Positions 35,072-44,751 are shown, counted from the stretch's first letter. The stretch is 64,000 nt of DNA from Runella defluvii (GCF_014195535.1 NZ_JACIBY010000002.1:164114-228113), one strand, 5' to 3'. Translations and numbers: made by a program. The notes: generated by a model from the sequence alone, not told the origin.

Positions 35072-36337
35072 ATGCCAAGCCGTCGTAAGTTTCTTAAAAA
35101 GAGCAGTGTAGCAAGCATTGGAATGGCGGGGTTGGACGTGCTCAATCCGTTTGTAAACGATATTTTTTCCCCACTAACCCTCATGAATTCCAACGAAACT
35201 ACGGAGAACCTCATCGGACTGTACGGGCCTTGGGCCGTATCGCTCATTGAGAGCAAACTTCCATCGCTTTCTTTTCGGCGCAACGAGTGGACGAATCTCG
35301 CTCAATGGCGTGAGATGGCCAAGCAGCGTTTGGTTGAGCGTTTGGGAGTTCCTGACATTGGAGGAATGCCCCAAGTGACGCTGAAAAAACAGTATGAATA
35401 CGACGGGCTTCATATTGAGGAACTTACGTGGCAGCTTCCCTACGGACGCCCTACGGAAGGTATTTTGCTAAAACCAGCCAATGCAAAAGGGCCTCTGCCT
35501 GCTATTTTGGCTTTCCATGACCACGGCGGAAATAAGTATTTTGGGACTCGAAAAATTACCAAGACATCGAACCAACAGCATCCGTTGATGAAAGAACATC
35601 AACAGGAATACTACGAAGGAATGGCTTGGGCAAACGAAATCGCCAAGCGCGGTTACGTGGTGCTAGTGTCGGATGCGTTTCCATTTGCCAGCCGACGCGT
35701 ATGGATGCAAGACGTTCCTGCGCATCTTCGTCGTGGCTTGAACGACAACGACCCCGAAAATTCGGAGAATATTCGTAAGTATAACGAATGGGCAGGGGAA
35801 CACGAGCACGTAATGTCTAAGTCGCTTTTAAGTGCAGGTACGACTTGGGCGGGGGTATTTTATGCGGAAGATAAAAAGGCGTTGGATGTTCTTTGTGCCC
35901 GTCAGGATGTGGACGCTACGCGGGTGGGCTGTGCAGGATTATCGGGCGGTGGTATGCGTACGGTGTTTATGGGTGGACTGGACGAACGTATCAAATGCGC
36001 CGTGTGCGTTGGTTTTATGACTACTTGGAAAGACCTCATACTCCATAAATCGTACACGCACACGTGGATGACCTACGTGCCTATTTTGCCCAACGAGCTT
36101 GATTTTCCAGAAATCTTTGCATTGCGAGCTCCCCTTCCGACAATGGTACTCAACGACGAAGACGATGATTTATATACGCTTCCCGAAATGAAACACGCCG
36201 ACAAAATTGTGGGCGATGTCTATGCCAAAGCAGGGGCTTCTGAGCGCTACAAGTGCTCATTTTACCCTGGCCCACATAAGTTCGATAAAAAGATGCAAGC
36301 CGAAGCGTTTGCGTGGTTTGATAAGTGGCTAAAGTAG
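35072..36337 (+). CDS. Tat-exported alpha/beta hydrolase (dienelactone hydrolase/acetyl-ester hydrolase-like)
   Basis: 421 residues. A twin-arginine signal begins at residue 4 (RRKFLKKSSVASIGMAG). The hydrolase fold shows the oxyanion segment LAFHDHGGNKYFG and the nucleophile Ser291 in GLSGGG. The probable acid is in VLNDEDDDLYTL and the His in PGPHKFDK near the C-terminus, giving a complete Ser-Asp-His triad. It is likely a periplasmic carboxylesterase, perhaps removing acetyl groups from a sugar. Lying 18 nt after the NagB-like gene, it may belong to an amino-sugar degradation operon with it and the GH109-like protein. Confidence 0.82.
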   Translation: MPSRRKFLKKSSVASIGMAGLDVLNPFVNDIFSPLTLMNSNETTENLIGLYGPWAVSLIESKLPSLSFRRNEWTNLAQWREMAKQRLVERLGVPDIGGMPQVTLKKQYEYDGLHIEELTWQLPYGRPTEGILLKPANAKGPLPAILAFHDHGGNKYFGTRKITKTSNQQHPLMKEHQQEYYEGMAWANEIAKRGYVVLVSDAFPFASRRVWMQDVPAHLRRGLNDNDPENSENIRKYNEWAGEHEHVMSKSLLSAGTTWAGVFYAEDKKALDVLCARQDVDATRVGCAGLSGGGMRTVFMGGLDERIKCAVCVGFMTTWKDLILHKSYTHTWMTYVPILPNELDFPEIFALRAPLPTMVLNDEDDDLYTLPEMKHADKIVGDVYAKAGASERYKCSFYPGPHKFDKKMQAEAFAWFDKWLK

Positions 36338-36339
36338 GG

Positions 36340-36468
36340 GTCAGACGGCAGTCAGACCCCTAGTGCCTGAAGTTATTATCGCCTGAGAGGTTATGAAAAA
36401 GCCGTCAGACTATCGTCAGACGGCTTTTGATTACTTGCTATAATTTTTAAGTCTGACTATCGTCTGAC
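36340..36468. repeat. Three GTCAGAC pairs with 11-bp period
   Basis: GTCAGAC at 36340-36346 and 36351-36357; GTCAGAC at 36404-36410 and 36415-36421; the complement GTCTGAC at 36451-36457 and 36462-36468. In each pair the 7-mers are separated by exactly 4 nt, giving an 11-bp repeat. The second pair is embedded in the hairpin at 36397-36428. All lie in the 131-nt gap between the convergent hydrolase and dxs genes. Confidence 0.8.
36397..36428. terminator. Bidirectional terminator between alpha/beta hydrolase and dxs
   Basis: A perfect 10-bp stem AAAAGCCGTC/GACGGCTTTT closing a 12-nt loop, with A and T tracts at the outer ends, between two convergent genes. Confidence 0.75.
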
Positions 36469-38400
36469 TTAGGAATAAACAACGGCATGTACCATTTCGC
36501 GAGCCGTTTTGGCAATTCCTTCGGGATCAAAACCGCATTCGCGATGAAGCTCTATTTGTTCGCCGTGTTCTACGATTCGGTCAGGAATACCCAAACGTTT
36601 GAGTTTGGAAGTATAACCGTGGTCAACCATAAATTCCAATACTGCACTTCCCATTCCACCTTGTAAGCAACCGTCTTCCACAGTAATCACTTTGTCGAAT
36701 TTCTGGAATACCTCGTGCAACAGTTCTTCGTCCAGCGGTTTTACAAAGCGTAAGTCGTAATGAGCGGCACTGATACCTGCGTTTTCGAGCAATTGGCAAC
36801 TTTTAACGGCGTAATTTCCGATGTGGCCAATGGTCAGAATCGCCACATCTTCTCCGTCTTTTACTTTTCTTCCTTTGCCAATTTCCAACTTTTCAAACGG
36901 AGTTCGCCACTGCGGCATCATGCCTTCGCCACGTGGGTAGCGAATCGTAAAAGCTTGTTTGCCGTTTTGAGTTTCGTCGAGCTGTGCCGTGTACATCATA
37001 TTGCGAAGCTCCTGCTCATTCATCGGCGAGGCCACAATCATGTTAGGAATACAACGCATATAAGCAATGTCATACGCGCCGTGGTGCGTAGGGCCATCGG
37101 CGCCCGCAAAACCTGCACGGTCGAGGCAAAATACCACTGGCAGCTCTTGAATACACACGTCATGCACCACTTGGTCGTAGGCGCGCTGCATAAACGTACT
37201 GTAAATGTTGCAGAACACTACAGAGCCTTGCGTAGCCATCCCTGCTGAGAACGTAACGGCATGCTGTTCGGCAATACCAACGTCGAAGGCACGTTCAGGC
37301 ATGGCTTTCATCAACAGGTTCATGGACGAACCCGACGGCATCGCAGGGGTTACACCCACTACTTTGGGGTTTTGTTCGGCCAATTCTACCAATGTATGAC
37401 CAAATACCTCTTGGTATCTAGGTGGCTGTGGCGTATCGGGGATTTTCTTGAAAATTTCGCCCGTTATTTTATCAAATTTTCCAGGAGCGTGCCATTTTGT
37501 TTGGTCTTTTTCGGCAGGTGCAAAACCTTTTCCTTTGACCGTAACGCAGTGGAGCAATTTAGGCCCAGGAATATCTTTAAGATCGTTGAGAACGTGTACA
37601 AGATGATCAACATCATGCCCGTCGATGGGGCCAAAATAACGCAAATTGAGCGATTCAAATAAGTTACTTTGGCGCAACAAGGTGGCTTTGAGCCCATCTT
37701 CCACTCTTGAGACAATCTCGCGAGCGCTTTTCCCAAATTGGCTCATTTTACCCAACAAATTCCACACTTCTTCTTTGACACGGTTGTAGGTATGAGAAGT
37801 AGTGATGTCGGTCAAATATTCTTTCAATGCCCCTACGTTGGGGTCGATACTCATGCAATTGTCATTGAGGATAATCAGCATGTTGGTATTTGCCAATGAC
37901 CCTGCGTGGTTCATTGCTTCAAACGCCATACCGCCCGTCATGGCACCGTCGCCGATTACTGCAATCGAATGTTGGTTTTTGAGCCCTTTTAGCTGAGCGC
38001 CCACCGCCATACCCAATGCCCCAGAAATAGACGTAGAAGAGTGTCCAACGCCAAAGGCATCATACGGACTTTCTTTACGTTTAGGAAATCCAGAAATCCC
38101 ACCGTAGAGTCGATTTGTATGAAATACTTCCCGACGTCCCGTCAAGATTTTATGACCATAGGCTTGGTGACCTACGTCCCATATAAGCTGGTCGGTAGGC
38201 GTGTTAAACACATAGTGTAGCGCAACAGTCAGTTCTACTACACCCAGACTCGCGCCAAAATGTCCTCCATACACCGAAACTAAATCAATGATATACTGCC
38301 GAAGTTCTTGAGAAACTTGGGGGAGGTCTGCTGAGTCAAATTTTCGCAAGTCATCGGGCGTGTTGATTTGCGAAAGTAATTTACCGGGAGTTATGAGCAT
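36469..38400 (-). CDS. dxs: 1-deoxy-D-xylulose-5-phosphate synthase
   Basis: 643 residues, normal length. This thiamine-diphosphate enzyme condenses pyruvate and glyceraldehyde 3-phosphate in the first step of the non-mevalonate isoprenoid pathway. Visible motifs are the ThDP site [18 protein letters not shown] followed by NDN, the histidine-rich [15 protein letters not shown], the transketolase central domain ([35 protein letters not shown]) and the C-terminal domain ([16 protein letters not shown]). A TAacTTTG -7 element sits about 60 nt upstream. It stands alone, convergent with the hydrolase gene. Confidence 0.97.
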   Translation of the reverse strand: MLITPGKLLSQINTPDDLRKFDSADLPQVSQELRQYIIDLVSVYGGHFGASLGVVELTVALHYVFNTPTDQLIWDVGHQAYGHKILTGRREVFHTNRLYGGISGFPKRKESPYDAFGVGHSSTSISGALGMAVGAQLKGLKNQHSIAVIGDGAMTGGMAFEAMNHAGSLANTNMLIILNDNCMSIDPNVGALKEYLTDITTSHTYNRVKEEVWNLLGKMSQFGKSAREIVSRVEDGLKATLLRQSNLFESLNLRYFGPIDGHDVDHLVHVLNDLKDIPGPKLLHCVTVKGKGFAPAEKDQTKWHAPGKFDKITGEIFKKIPDTPQPPRYQEVFGHTLVELAEQNPKVVGVTPAMPSGSSMNLLMKAMPERAFDVGIAEQHAVTFSAGMATQGSVVFCNIYSTFMQRAYDQVVHDVCIQELPVVFCLDRAGFAGADGPTHHGAYDIAYMRCIPNMIVASPMNEQELRNMMYTAQLDETQNGKQAFTIRYPRGEGMMPQWRTPFEKLEIGKGRKVKDGEDVAILTIGHIGNYAVKSCQLLENAGISAAHYDLRFVKPLDEELLHEVFQKFDKVITVEDGCLQGGMGSAVLEFMVDHGYTSKLKRLGIPDRIVEHGEQIELHRECGFDPEGIAKTAREMVHAVVYS

Positions 38401-38460
38401 CGTTTAACGGCTTGAAACTAAACGTAGAAATATAACTTGCTTGCTGATAAAAGTGTTTTG

Positions 38461-38468
38461 CAAAGTTA
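38461..38468 (-). promoter_or_regulatory. -7 element of the dxs promoter
   Basis: Minus strand TAACTTTG is a full match to TAnnTTTG, 60 nt upstream of the dxs ATG. Confidence 0.5.
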
Positions 38469-38535
38469 TGAAAAATGCCAATCGCTACCCACACTTTGTG
38501 CGGTGCATTGGTGGTAAAGCAACATAGATAATGGC

Positions 38536-39453
38536 TTATTGTTGGCTTGCTTTGTAGAGTTTTTGCTTCTCTTCTCGGGTGAGGCTTTCGTAGCCAGATT
38601 TTGAAATTTTATCCAGAATCGCGTCAATTTCGTCCTGATTAGGGATTATTACCGAAGCATTCTCACTTTTTTGACTAAAATGACGAGCAGTAGTGGAGGT
38701 GGTAGCACGCGCTCGCTGAGGCACTTGAATGCGTGGTTTTGAGGTGAAAATTTTCTGAAAAAATTCTCCAATAGTGTAGATAGGTTTTCCCCAATCGTAC
38801 CCATTTTGGAGTGATTTAATAAATCCAAACCCAACCATCGCTCCCGCTAAGTGGGCCAAATTCCCGCCTGCATTGGGGCCTACCAACTGTGCCATCGTAA
38901 TGATAATACACAGGGCTGCAATATATTTGAGGCGAACGGGGCCAATGAGAAACACAAAAAAGGTGTGTTCGGGCAGTAACGTGGCTGCTCCTAAAATCAC
39001 GGCAAATACCGCACCCGAAGCCCCAATTAAACTGGTATTGGCAAGTTCAGGTTGGAAATAGGGCACTAGGTTGTACATGGTCAAAAACAAGACACCGCCT
39101 GCCAAACCGCCCAGTAAAAAAATCGCTATCAAACGTCGGCTACCGAGGTATTCTTCCAATACTTGCCCAAACCAATAGAGCGATAGCATGTTAAAGAAAA
39201 CATGAAAAGGTCCTTGATGAACAAAAAAGTTGGTCAAAAGCGTCCAAGGCTTGTATAAAAAAGCGCCGAAGCTCGCGGGTAAACTAAGCTGATCCATCAC
39301 CCACTGGTAATAATGGGGGTATTGAGCAATCGTGAAAACGATGTACAAAATGATAATCGCCACAAAGACGATGACATTGGTCAAAATAAGCTTGATGACC
39401 GCGTTGTTCGTCTTTGAAAATTCGCCTCTAACATCATCAAAAATGCTGCTCAT
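38536..39453 (-). CDS. Rhomboid-family intramembrane serine protease A
   Basis: 305 residues. A six-helix rhomboid core is followed by a basic, Ser/Thr-rich cytoplasmic tail (about 225-305) ending in a short helix (SLTREEKQKLYKASQQ). The catalytic serine is in IGASGAVFAV and the histidine partner in NLAHLAGAMVGF. An upstream loop carries HVFFNMLSLYWFG, the usual HxxxN oxyanion motif. It cleaves transmembrane segments of unknown substrates. It is the third gene of a mutL-rhomboid-rhomboid run, 102 nt after rhomboid B. Confidence 0.9.
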   Translation of the reverse strand: MSSIFDDVRGEFSKTNNAVIKLILTNVIVFVAIIILYIVFTIAQYPHYYQWVMDQLSLPASFGAFLYKPWTLLTNFFVHQGPFHVFFNMLSLYWFGQVLEEYLGSRRLIAIFLLGGLAGGVLFLTMYNLVPYFQPELANTSLIGASGAVFAVILGAATLLPEHTFFVFLIGPVRLKYIAALCIIITMAQLVGPNAGGNLAHLAGAMVGFGFIKSLQNGYDWGKPIYTIGEFFQKIFTSKPRIQVPQRARATTSTTARHFSQKSENASVIIPNQDEIDAILDKISKSGYESLTREEKQKLYKASQQ

Positions 39454-39555
39454 CGCTCTCTTCAGTTCAAGTAGGTTTTACAAAATAACCCGTTTATTGA
39501 CAAACTAGTTTTGGTTTGTGACTGAAAATTAGAGAAAAAGATACAAAAAGCCAAA

Positions 39556-40335
39556 TTAATACATTCGTCTAATTTTCCAGATTTTCAATAGTATATACGC
39601 AAAAATCATGCCTCCGAGATGGGCAAAGTGAGCAACGCCCGAATCTTGGATGTTAATTCCTGCATAAAGTTCGTACAAGGCGTAAAAAGTAACAAAATAT
39701 TTGGCTTTGATAGGAATGGGAAAAAACAACAACATCATTTCCATGTTTGGGAAAATGAGTCCAAAAGCGGCAATAATACCAAAGATAGCACCCGATGCTC
39801 CTAGCATTGGGATATTGACTCGGTTGTCAATGGTACTTTTTACAAAAGCAATACTGTCGTTGATATACGAAATATTCTTAGGCTGATCTTCAAAACTATT
39901 GAGAAAATCAAGGGCTGAGTGCTTCACATTGGGTGCAAAACGAGTCAAAAAATCCAAGAATGCTTCGGGAGAAGGATATTGGCTGTACAAATCCACCGCT
40001 TGTTTTAACTCATACATCTCATAAAAATTAATCGCTGAGTAAAGAAAGCCTGCGCCAATACCCGTAATAAAGTAAAACATCACAAAGCGTTTGGGGCCAA
40101 GAACGTGTTGTTCGAGTAATGGACCAAAGAAAAACAACCCAAGCATATTACTAAACAAGTGCCCCACGTTTCCGTGCAAAAACATGTATGTGACAAATTG
40201 GTGCGGCTTAAAACTAGGCCCAGTGACGGGGTAAAGCGCAAACAAATTCTCAATGAGGGGATTAAGGCTTTGTAAGAAATAAATGAGTACGTTTAGAATA
40301 AGTAAATTTCTAACGGTAGGGGTGATGTTAAACAT
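39556..40335 (-). CDS. Rhomboid-family intramembrane serine protease B
   Basis: 259 residues. The active-site serine lies in MLGASGAIFGI and the histidine in AHFAHLGGMIFAY; HGNVGHLFSNMLGLFFFG gives the HxxxN motif. An insertion of about 70 residues between helices (EMYELKQAVDLYSQYPSPEAFLDF and onward) is larger than in rhomboid A and is charged, so it probably projects from the membrane. The gene starts 12 nt after the mutL stop and is almost certainly in its operon. Substrate unknown. Confidence 0.9.
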   Translation of the reverse strand: MFNITPTVRNLLILNVLIYFLQSLNPLIENLFALYPVTGPSFKPHQFVTYMFLHGNVGHLFSNMLGLFFFGPLLEQHVLGPKRFVMFYFITGIGAGFLYSAINFYEMYELKQAVDLYSQYPSPEAFLDFLTRFAPNVKHSALDFLNSFEDQPKNISYINDSIAFVKSTIDNRVNIPMLGASGAIFGIIAAFGLIFPNMEMMLLFFPIPIKAKYFVTFYALYELYAGINIQDSGVAHFAHLGGMIFAYILLKIWKIRRMY

Positions 40336-40347
40336 GGCTTTCTGGGC

Positions 40348-42270
40348 TTATTTTAATAAATTAGCTATTTTATCTAACGCCAAAATGGAGAAAATCGGTT
40401 CGCCAGTTGGGGTATAATTAGGATTAGATGAGACAAAAAGTTGGTTGATAAGTCGCTCCATTTCATCGGAAGAAAGGCGAATCAAATGCCGCGACGCAAA
40501 GCGTTTGGCCAAACTTCGAGCGGTTGTTTCGGCGCGGTTCAGCTGAAGGTCAGCGTAGCTTTGGCGGAGTTGCTCGGTCAGTTCTTCAAAAATCTTTTGC
40601 GCATCTTCGGCAGGAAAATCGGTTGGCATACTTCTCACCACGAGCGTATCGGGGCCTAAGGAGTCAAAATCAAACCCAAGGGCTAAAATTTCGTCACGCA
40701 TTTCGAGGACAAGCGGCACGTCGGCTAGCGGTAACCGAACCGTAATCGGAAACAAAAGTTGTTGCGAAACGGCTGTTTGCGATTCTAGTTGTTTCAAATA
40801 GCGGTCGTAAAGCACTCGCTCGTAAGCCGCGCGTTGGTCGATGAGCATCATGCCCGATTTGACCGATGACACAATGTAACGATTCTGGATTTGAACGGCC
40901 AAACGACGATTTTGGAGTTCTTCGTCTTCTTTGATTTGGACGTCGTTGGCGCGGCTGCCCAGCGTTGGGCTTGACGCAGACGGCGGCGTTGGGATAAATT
41001 CGTCTTCTTCTCCCAAATCGAGCGTGGCCTGCACTGGCGTGGGGTCTGTTTTCTGAAATCCTTCAAACAATTTATCCCAATTGGCTAGGTTTGACTCTTC
41101 CCTGGGCGTTTTGCTCGGAGGTGAGTAAGAAGAAGCGAAAGAACTACCACCATTGTCACTACCAACGCTTGGATTACTCTCTCGGGAAGAGGGCATAGAC
41201 AGCGGTTTGGTGGGAGTAGTCCGCGATGGCAACGGACTCAAGAAATTGACGTTTGAGTCAAAATCAATGGAGTGAGAAAGGTGATTGACGCTGATTGCTT
41301 TTCGGACTGCGGCCATCAACAGGGCATAGACCGAGCGCTCATCGTCAAATTTTATTTCGGTTTTGGTTGGGTGAATGTTGATGTCAATGTGCGACGGGTC
41401 GAGGTCGAGGTGAAGTACATAAAAAGGGTGACTGCCCTCATTGATGGTACCTTCGTAGGCCGACAACACCGCGTGGTGCAAATAATTATGTTTTACATAT
41501 CGGTCGTTGACAAAAAAGAACTGCTCGCCCCGCGTTTTTCGGGCAAATTCGGGTTTCCCAATGTAACCTTTTACGGTCACAAAAGGGGTTTCTTCTTGGC
41601 AATTAATGATATTCTCGCGGTAGTTTTTACCAAACATATCCACGATGCGGCGACTAATTTTACCCGAATATAAGTTATAAATCTCGGTGTCGTTGTGGTA
41701 GAGCGACAAGCTTACTTCTGGGTGGGCAAGGGAAACTCGCTGAAACTCGTCGAGGATGTGACGCATTTCTACCGAGTTGGTTTTGAGGAAATTGCGGCGA
41801 GCTGGTACGTTGAAAAATAGGTTTTTAACCAAAATATTTGTTCCTGGCAAACACGCCACCGACTCTTGCGATTTTAAGTCAGACCCCTCGATACGCAATA
41901 GCACCCCTACTTCATCGGCAGCACGGCGTGTACGCATTTCCACTTGAGCTACCGCCGCAATAGACGCCAACGCTTCTCCGCGAAACCCCATCGTCCGAAT
42001 ACGGAACAGGTCGTCGGCAGTGCGAATTTTGGAAGTAGCATGTCGTTCAAAACTCATGCGGGCGTCGGTTTCAGACATGCCAACCCCATCATCGATGATT
42101 TGAATGAGCGTACGGCCCGCATCACGAATAATTACCTGTATATTTTTAGCCTGTGCATCGATGGCATTTTCCAACAATTCTTTTACCACAGAAGCAGGCC
42201 GTTGAACTACCTCTCCCGCAGCAATTTGGTTGGCGATGGCATCAGGAAGCAGGCGAATTATATCTTGCAT
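40348..42270 (-). CDS. mutL: DNA mismatch repair protein MutL
   Basis: 640 residues. The GHKL ATPase N-terminus shows motif I (IAAGEVVQRPASVVKELLENAIDA), motif II (IDDGVGM), motif III (TMGFRGEALASIAAV) and the PARRNFLK segment. A Ser/Pro-rich linker follows (about 340-430), then the C-terminal dimerisation domain. The C-terminal region lacks an obvious DQHAAHERxxYE endonuclease metal motif: the corresponding stretch is MLIDQRAAYERVLYDRYL, with DQRAAYER in place of DQHAAHER, as seen in some Bacteroidota. It couples MutS recognition to strand repair. First gene of a run with two rhomboid genes. Confidence 0.95.
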   Translation of the reverse strand: MQDIIRLLPDAIANQIAAGEVVQRPASVVKELLENAIDAQAKNIQVIIRDAGRTLIQIIDDGVGMSETDARMSFERHATSKIRTADDLFRIRTMGFRGEALASIAAVAQVEMRTRRAADEVGVLLRIEGSDLKSQESVACLPGTNILVKNLFFNVPARRNFLKTNSVEMRHILDEFQRVSLAHPEVSLSLYHNDTEIYNLYSGKISRRIVDMFGKNYRENIINCQEETPFVTVKGYIGKPEFARKTRGEQFFFVNDRYVKHNYLHHAVLSAYEGTINEGSHPFYVLHLDLDPSHIDINIHPTKTEIKFDDERSVYALLMAAVRKAISVNHLSHSIDFDSNVNFLSPLPSRTTPTKPLSMPSSRESNPSVGSDNGGSSFASSYSPPSKTPREESNLANWDKLFEGFQKTDPTPVQATLDLGEEDEFIPTPPSASSPTLGSRANDVQIKEDEELQNRRLAVQIQNRYIVSSVKSGMMLIDQRAAYERVLYDRYLKQLESQTAVSQQLLFPITVRLPLADVPLVLEMRDEILALGFDFDSLGPDTLVVRSMPTDFPAEDAQKIFEELTEQLRQSYADLQLNRAETTARSLAKRFASRHLIRLSSDEMERLINQLFVSSNPNYTPTGEPIFSILALDKIANLLK

Positions 42271-42477
42271 ATCGAGCGTTGACTTTCAAGAATAGATAAC
42301 AAAATAACACAAGAAAAACGTTTACCAGATGCCATTTTGTTGAAAAAAAATATATCCTAAAAACAAATCGAAAAAAAACTGGTTTTTATCATTAAAAAAA
42401 CAAATATTTGAACTTTGCATAGATAACAACCTGTGAATTTACCGTACTTTAACAAAAAAACACCCCGTAAAAAAAGT

Positions 42478-42494
42478 TTGGCACGCTGTTTGTA
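42478..42494 (+). promoter_or_regulatory. Sigma-54-like -24/-12 promoter
   Basis: TTGGCACGCTGTTTGTA fits YTGGCACGrNNNTTGCW at all fixed positions except r (C) and the C of the -12 GC (T). It lies 69-85 nt upstream of the ATG of a 58-residue reading frame. The surrounding 42283-42562 is otherwise AT-rich with no gene and contains no TAnnTTTG element. Confidence 0.5.
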
Positions 42495-42562
42495 AGAGGG
42501 CTTAAATAGACGCCTAATGACCTCTACGTTAAACAGTTGTTAAACATTAATAACCCTTCGAA

Positions 42563-42739
42563 ATGAAAAAGCCTAACCTACACTTAGTTTTTCAATGGCT
42601 TATTTTTCTGCCAGTTATCTTGCCTTTGTGCATTGTGTTTGGAGCTATCCAAGGAGTTGTCAACACGGTTGAGCAGATGGCCCACCAAATGTGGACTGAT
42701 GTATCGACCACTGATAAAGTTGAAACGTCCGATTTATGA
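42563..42739 (+). CDS. 58-residue single-span membrane peptide
   Basis: An ATG-started frame of 58 codons ending in TGA. The product begins with two lysines and has one strong hydrophobic span (about residues 12-35; WLIFLPVILPLCIVFGAI) followed by a polar, acidic tail rich in Thr and Val (WTDVSTTDKVETSDL). It matches no family I know. The evidence that it is real is the start context, the coherent membrane-peptide composition, the sigma-54-like promoter placed at a sensible distance, and the otherwise unexplained 290-nt gap. Its last 6 nt overlap the end of a convergent membrane protein gene. The positive-inside orientation predicts a periplasmic C-terminus. Confidence 0.55.
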   Translation: MKKPNLHLVFQWLIFLPVILPLCIVFGAIQGVVNTVEQMAHQMWTDVSTTDKVETSDL

Positions 42740-43039
42740 TTTTTTTTGAGAAAATAAGCTTCCAATCCTTTGGAACATTTTTTTCTCGAATTGTAAAAAA
42801 AATAGATACTGACCAAATACCCAGCCGTATATCAATAAGATAATTTGGTATAAAGGCAAAATAACAAAAATGTTGAAGCACCAGACCGCCCATGTTGCTT
42901 CAATCCCTAACCATTTGACCATCCAACGCTTGGTGTACATGACCGTAAAGCCAGTACATGCAAATACAAGCAGGATGATCATCACTTGCCATCCACTTTT
43001 AACATTCCACCGTTTCTTTAGTTTTTCTATCCAATTCAT
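42734..43039 (-). CDS. Small two-helix membrane protein (DUF6787-like)
   Basis: 101 residues: an amphipathic N-terminus (MNWIEKLKKRWNV), a first transmembrane helix (about 18-38), a basic loop (MYTKRWMVKWLG), a second helix region (about 47-75), and a basic C-terminal tail ending SQKKS. The plan resembles a conserved small membrane protein family of Bacteroidota (I believe DUF6787). Function unknown. It is the last gene of a run that includes the pseudouridine synthase and panB, and it overlaps the convergent 58-residue frame by 6 nt. Confidence 0.65.
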   Translation of the reverse strand: MNWIEKLKKRWNVKSGWQVMIILLVFACTGFTVMYTKRWMVKWLGIEATWAVWCFNIFVILPLYQIILLIYGWVFGQYLFFLQFEKKMFQRIGSLFSQKKS

Positions 43040-43111
43040 TGAACGCCCACGTATTGGGTGATGGAGGGTTGTGACTTGTTTTTGGTTTTTGGGAAAAAAG
43101 ACCCAGAGTGA

Positions 43112-43840
43112 CTACTCGTACAAAAACGGTAGGTGCTCAATGCCAATTTCCTCGGGGTCAAGTGATAAAAACTCTTCCCAGAATGGATCATTGGGCAGAG
43201 CAGCTCGGCAAAGAATTGACTCCTTTTTGACGGGATGAACAAAAAACAACCGACGGGCGTGTAGGTTGATGCTACCGTCGTTGTTGGCGCGGGCATAGCC
43301 GTATTTCAAATCTCCACGAATCGGACATCCAATTGCGGCCAATTGTACCCTAATTTGATGCGGTCGGCCCGTGATAGGCGTTACTTCCAACAAAAAGTGC
43401 TTATTGATTTCGCCCAAAACACGGTAATGAAGCTCGGCTTTTTGCGCGTTGGGTACGGGCATGTCGTGGGCTGTGACAAAATTTTTGGCTTCGTCTTTCA
43501 CCAACCAATTGGTCAATTTATCCTGGTTTTTGGGAGGACGACGGCGAACTACGGCCCAATAGGTTTTTTGAACTTCGCGCTTACGGAAAATTTCGTTCAT
43601 GCGCTCAAGCCCTTTGGACGTGCGTGCAAAAACAACTAACCCGCTCACGGGGCGGTCGAGCCGATGAACGGTTCCTAAAAATACTTCACCAGGTTTTTCG
43701 TACTTTTCCTTGATGTAGTCTTTCACTAATTCCAATAGAGGTATATCGCCCGTGGCGTCGCCTTGGACAAGGATACCCGGAGCTTTGTTGACAACAATGA
43801 GGTGGTTGTCTTCGTATATGACATGAAATGGCTTGGCCAT
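43112..43840 (-). CDS. RluA-family RNA pseudouridine synthase
   Basis: 242 residues, the short form of the family without an S4 domain. The catalytic aspartate is Asp62 in HRLDRPVSGLVVFARTSKG. The opening VIYEDNHLIVVNKAPGILVQ and later ITGRPHQIRVQLAAIGCPIRGDLKYG are standard blocks. It isomerises uridine to pseudouridine in rRNA or tRNA; the target position cannot be set from the sequence. It lies 54 nt after panB on the same strand. Confidence 0.92.
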   Translation of the reverse strand: MAKPFHVIYEDNHLIVVNKAPGILVQGDATGDIPLLELVKDYIKEKYEKPGEVFLGTVHRLDRPVSGLVVFARTSKGLERMNEIFRKREVQKTYWAVVRRRPPKNQDKLTNWLVKDEAKNFVTAHDMPVPNAQKAELHYRVLGEINKHFLLEVTPITGRPHQIRVQLAAIGCPIRGDLKYGYARANNDGSINLHARRLFFVHPVKKESILCRAALPNDPFWEEFLSLDPEEIGIEHLPFLYE

Positions 43841-43894
43841 TGAGATAAAGCGTTTGTGTTAATTAACGGTAACGGATACGAGCGGGGGATAGTT

Positions 43895-44719
43895 TCAATA
43901 CGATTCCTTTTCGTTGGGGAAATCGTTGGATTTGACGTCCTTCACGTAGTTCTGAACGGCGTCGGTCATGATACCGTGCAAATCGGCGTATCGGCGCAAA
44001 AAACGCGGTTTAAACTCCTTTGTAATCCCCAGCAAATCGTGCAAAACGAGGATTTGGCCGTCGGCATGAGGCCCTGCTCCAATCCCGATGGTGGGGATAC
44101 TCACGCTTTGCGACACTTTTTGGGTCAGCGACGCGGGAATTTTTTCCAACACCATGCCAAAACACCCAATTTCATCAAGCATTTGGGCATCTTGCAAAAG
44201 CTTTTCGGCTTCAGCCTCTTCTTTGGCCCGCACGGTATAGGTTCCAAATTTATAAATAGACTGCGGTGTAAGTCCCAAATGCCCCATCACAGGCACCCCC
44301 GCACTGAGGATACGCGTAATAGAATCTTTGATTTCGATGCCTCCTTCAACCTTAACGGCATGGGCCCCCGACTCTTTCATAATCCGAATGGCGGAGTCAA
44401 GCGCAGCGCGGGAGTTTCCTTGGTAGGAGCCAAAAGGCAAATCGACAACGACAAAAGCCCGTTTTACCGCCCTGACTACGGCTTGGGCGTGATAAATCAT
44501 TTGGTCGAGGGTAATCGGCAAGGTCGTTTCGTGGCCTGCGATGACATTGGAGGCGGAGTCGCCTACCAAAATAATGTCAATACCAGCAGCATCAACGATG
44601 CGAGCCATCGAATAATCGTACGCAGTAAGGGCCGATATTTTCTCGCCCCGGTGCTTCATTTCCTGAATGATGTGGGTCGTTATTCGTTTTACTTCGACAG
44701 AAGATAACTGTGTTGACAT
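43895..44719 (-). CDS. panB: 3-methyl-2-oxobutanoate hydroxymethyltransferase
   Basis: 274 residues. This is the first committed enzyme of pantothenate (coenzyme A) synthesis; it adds a hydroxymethyl group from methylenetetrahydrofolate to 2-oxoisovalerate. Motifs include ITRI-like opening [29 protein letters not shown], metal-binding aspartates in GDSAS and [28 protein letters not shown] and [20 protein letters not shown]. Cytoplasmic. It is followed by the pseudouridine synthase gene and preceded by the EnvC-like gene, each at a short distance. Confidence 0.97.
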   Translation of the reverse strand: MSTQLSSVEVKRITTHIIQEMKHRGEKISALTAYDYSMARIVDAAGIDIILVGDSASNVIAGHETTLPITLDQMIYHAQAVVRAVKRAFVVVDLPFGSYQGNSRAALDSAIRIMKESGAHAVKVEGGIEIKDSITRILSAGVPVMGHLGLTPQSIYKFGTYTVRAKEEAEAEKLLQDAQMLDEIGCFGMVLEKIPASLTQKVSQSVSIPTIGIGAGPHADGQILVLHDLLGITKEFKPRFLRRYADLHGIMTDAVQNYVKDVKSNDFPNEKESY

Positions 44720-44751
44720 AGCAAATTATTATACGATTTTTGGGAGTACTA

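Noticed and set aside
43856..44707. A 283-codon open frame antisense to panB
   Set aside because: It is a mirror of the panB reading frame on the other strand; its translation has no domain and panB is unmistakable.
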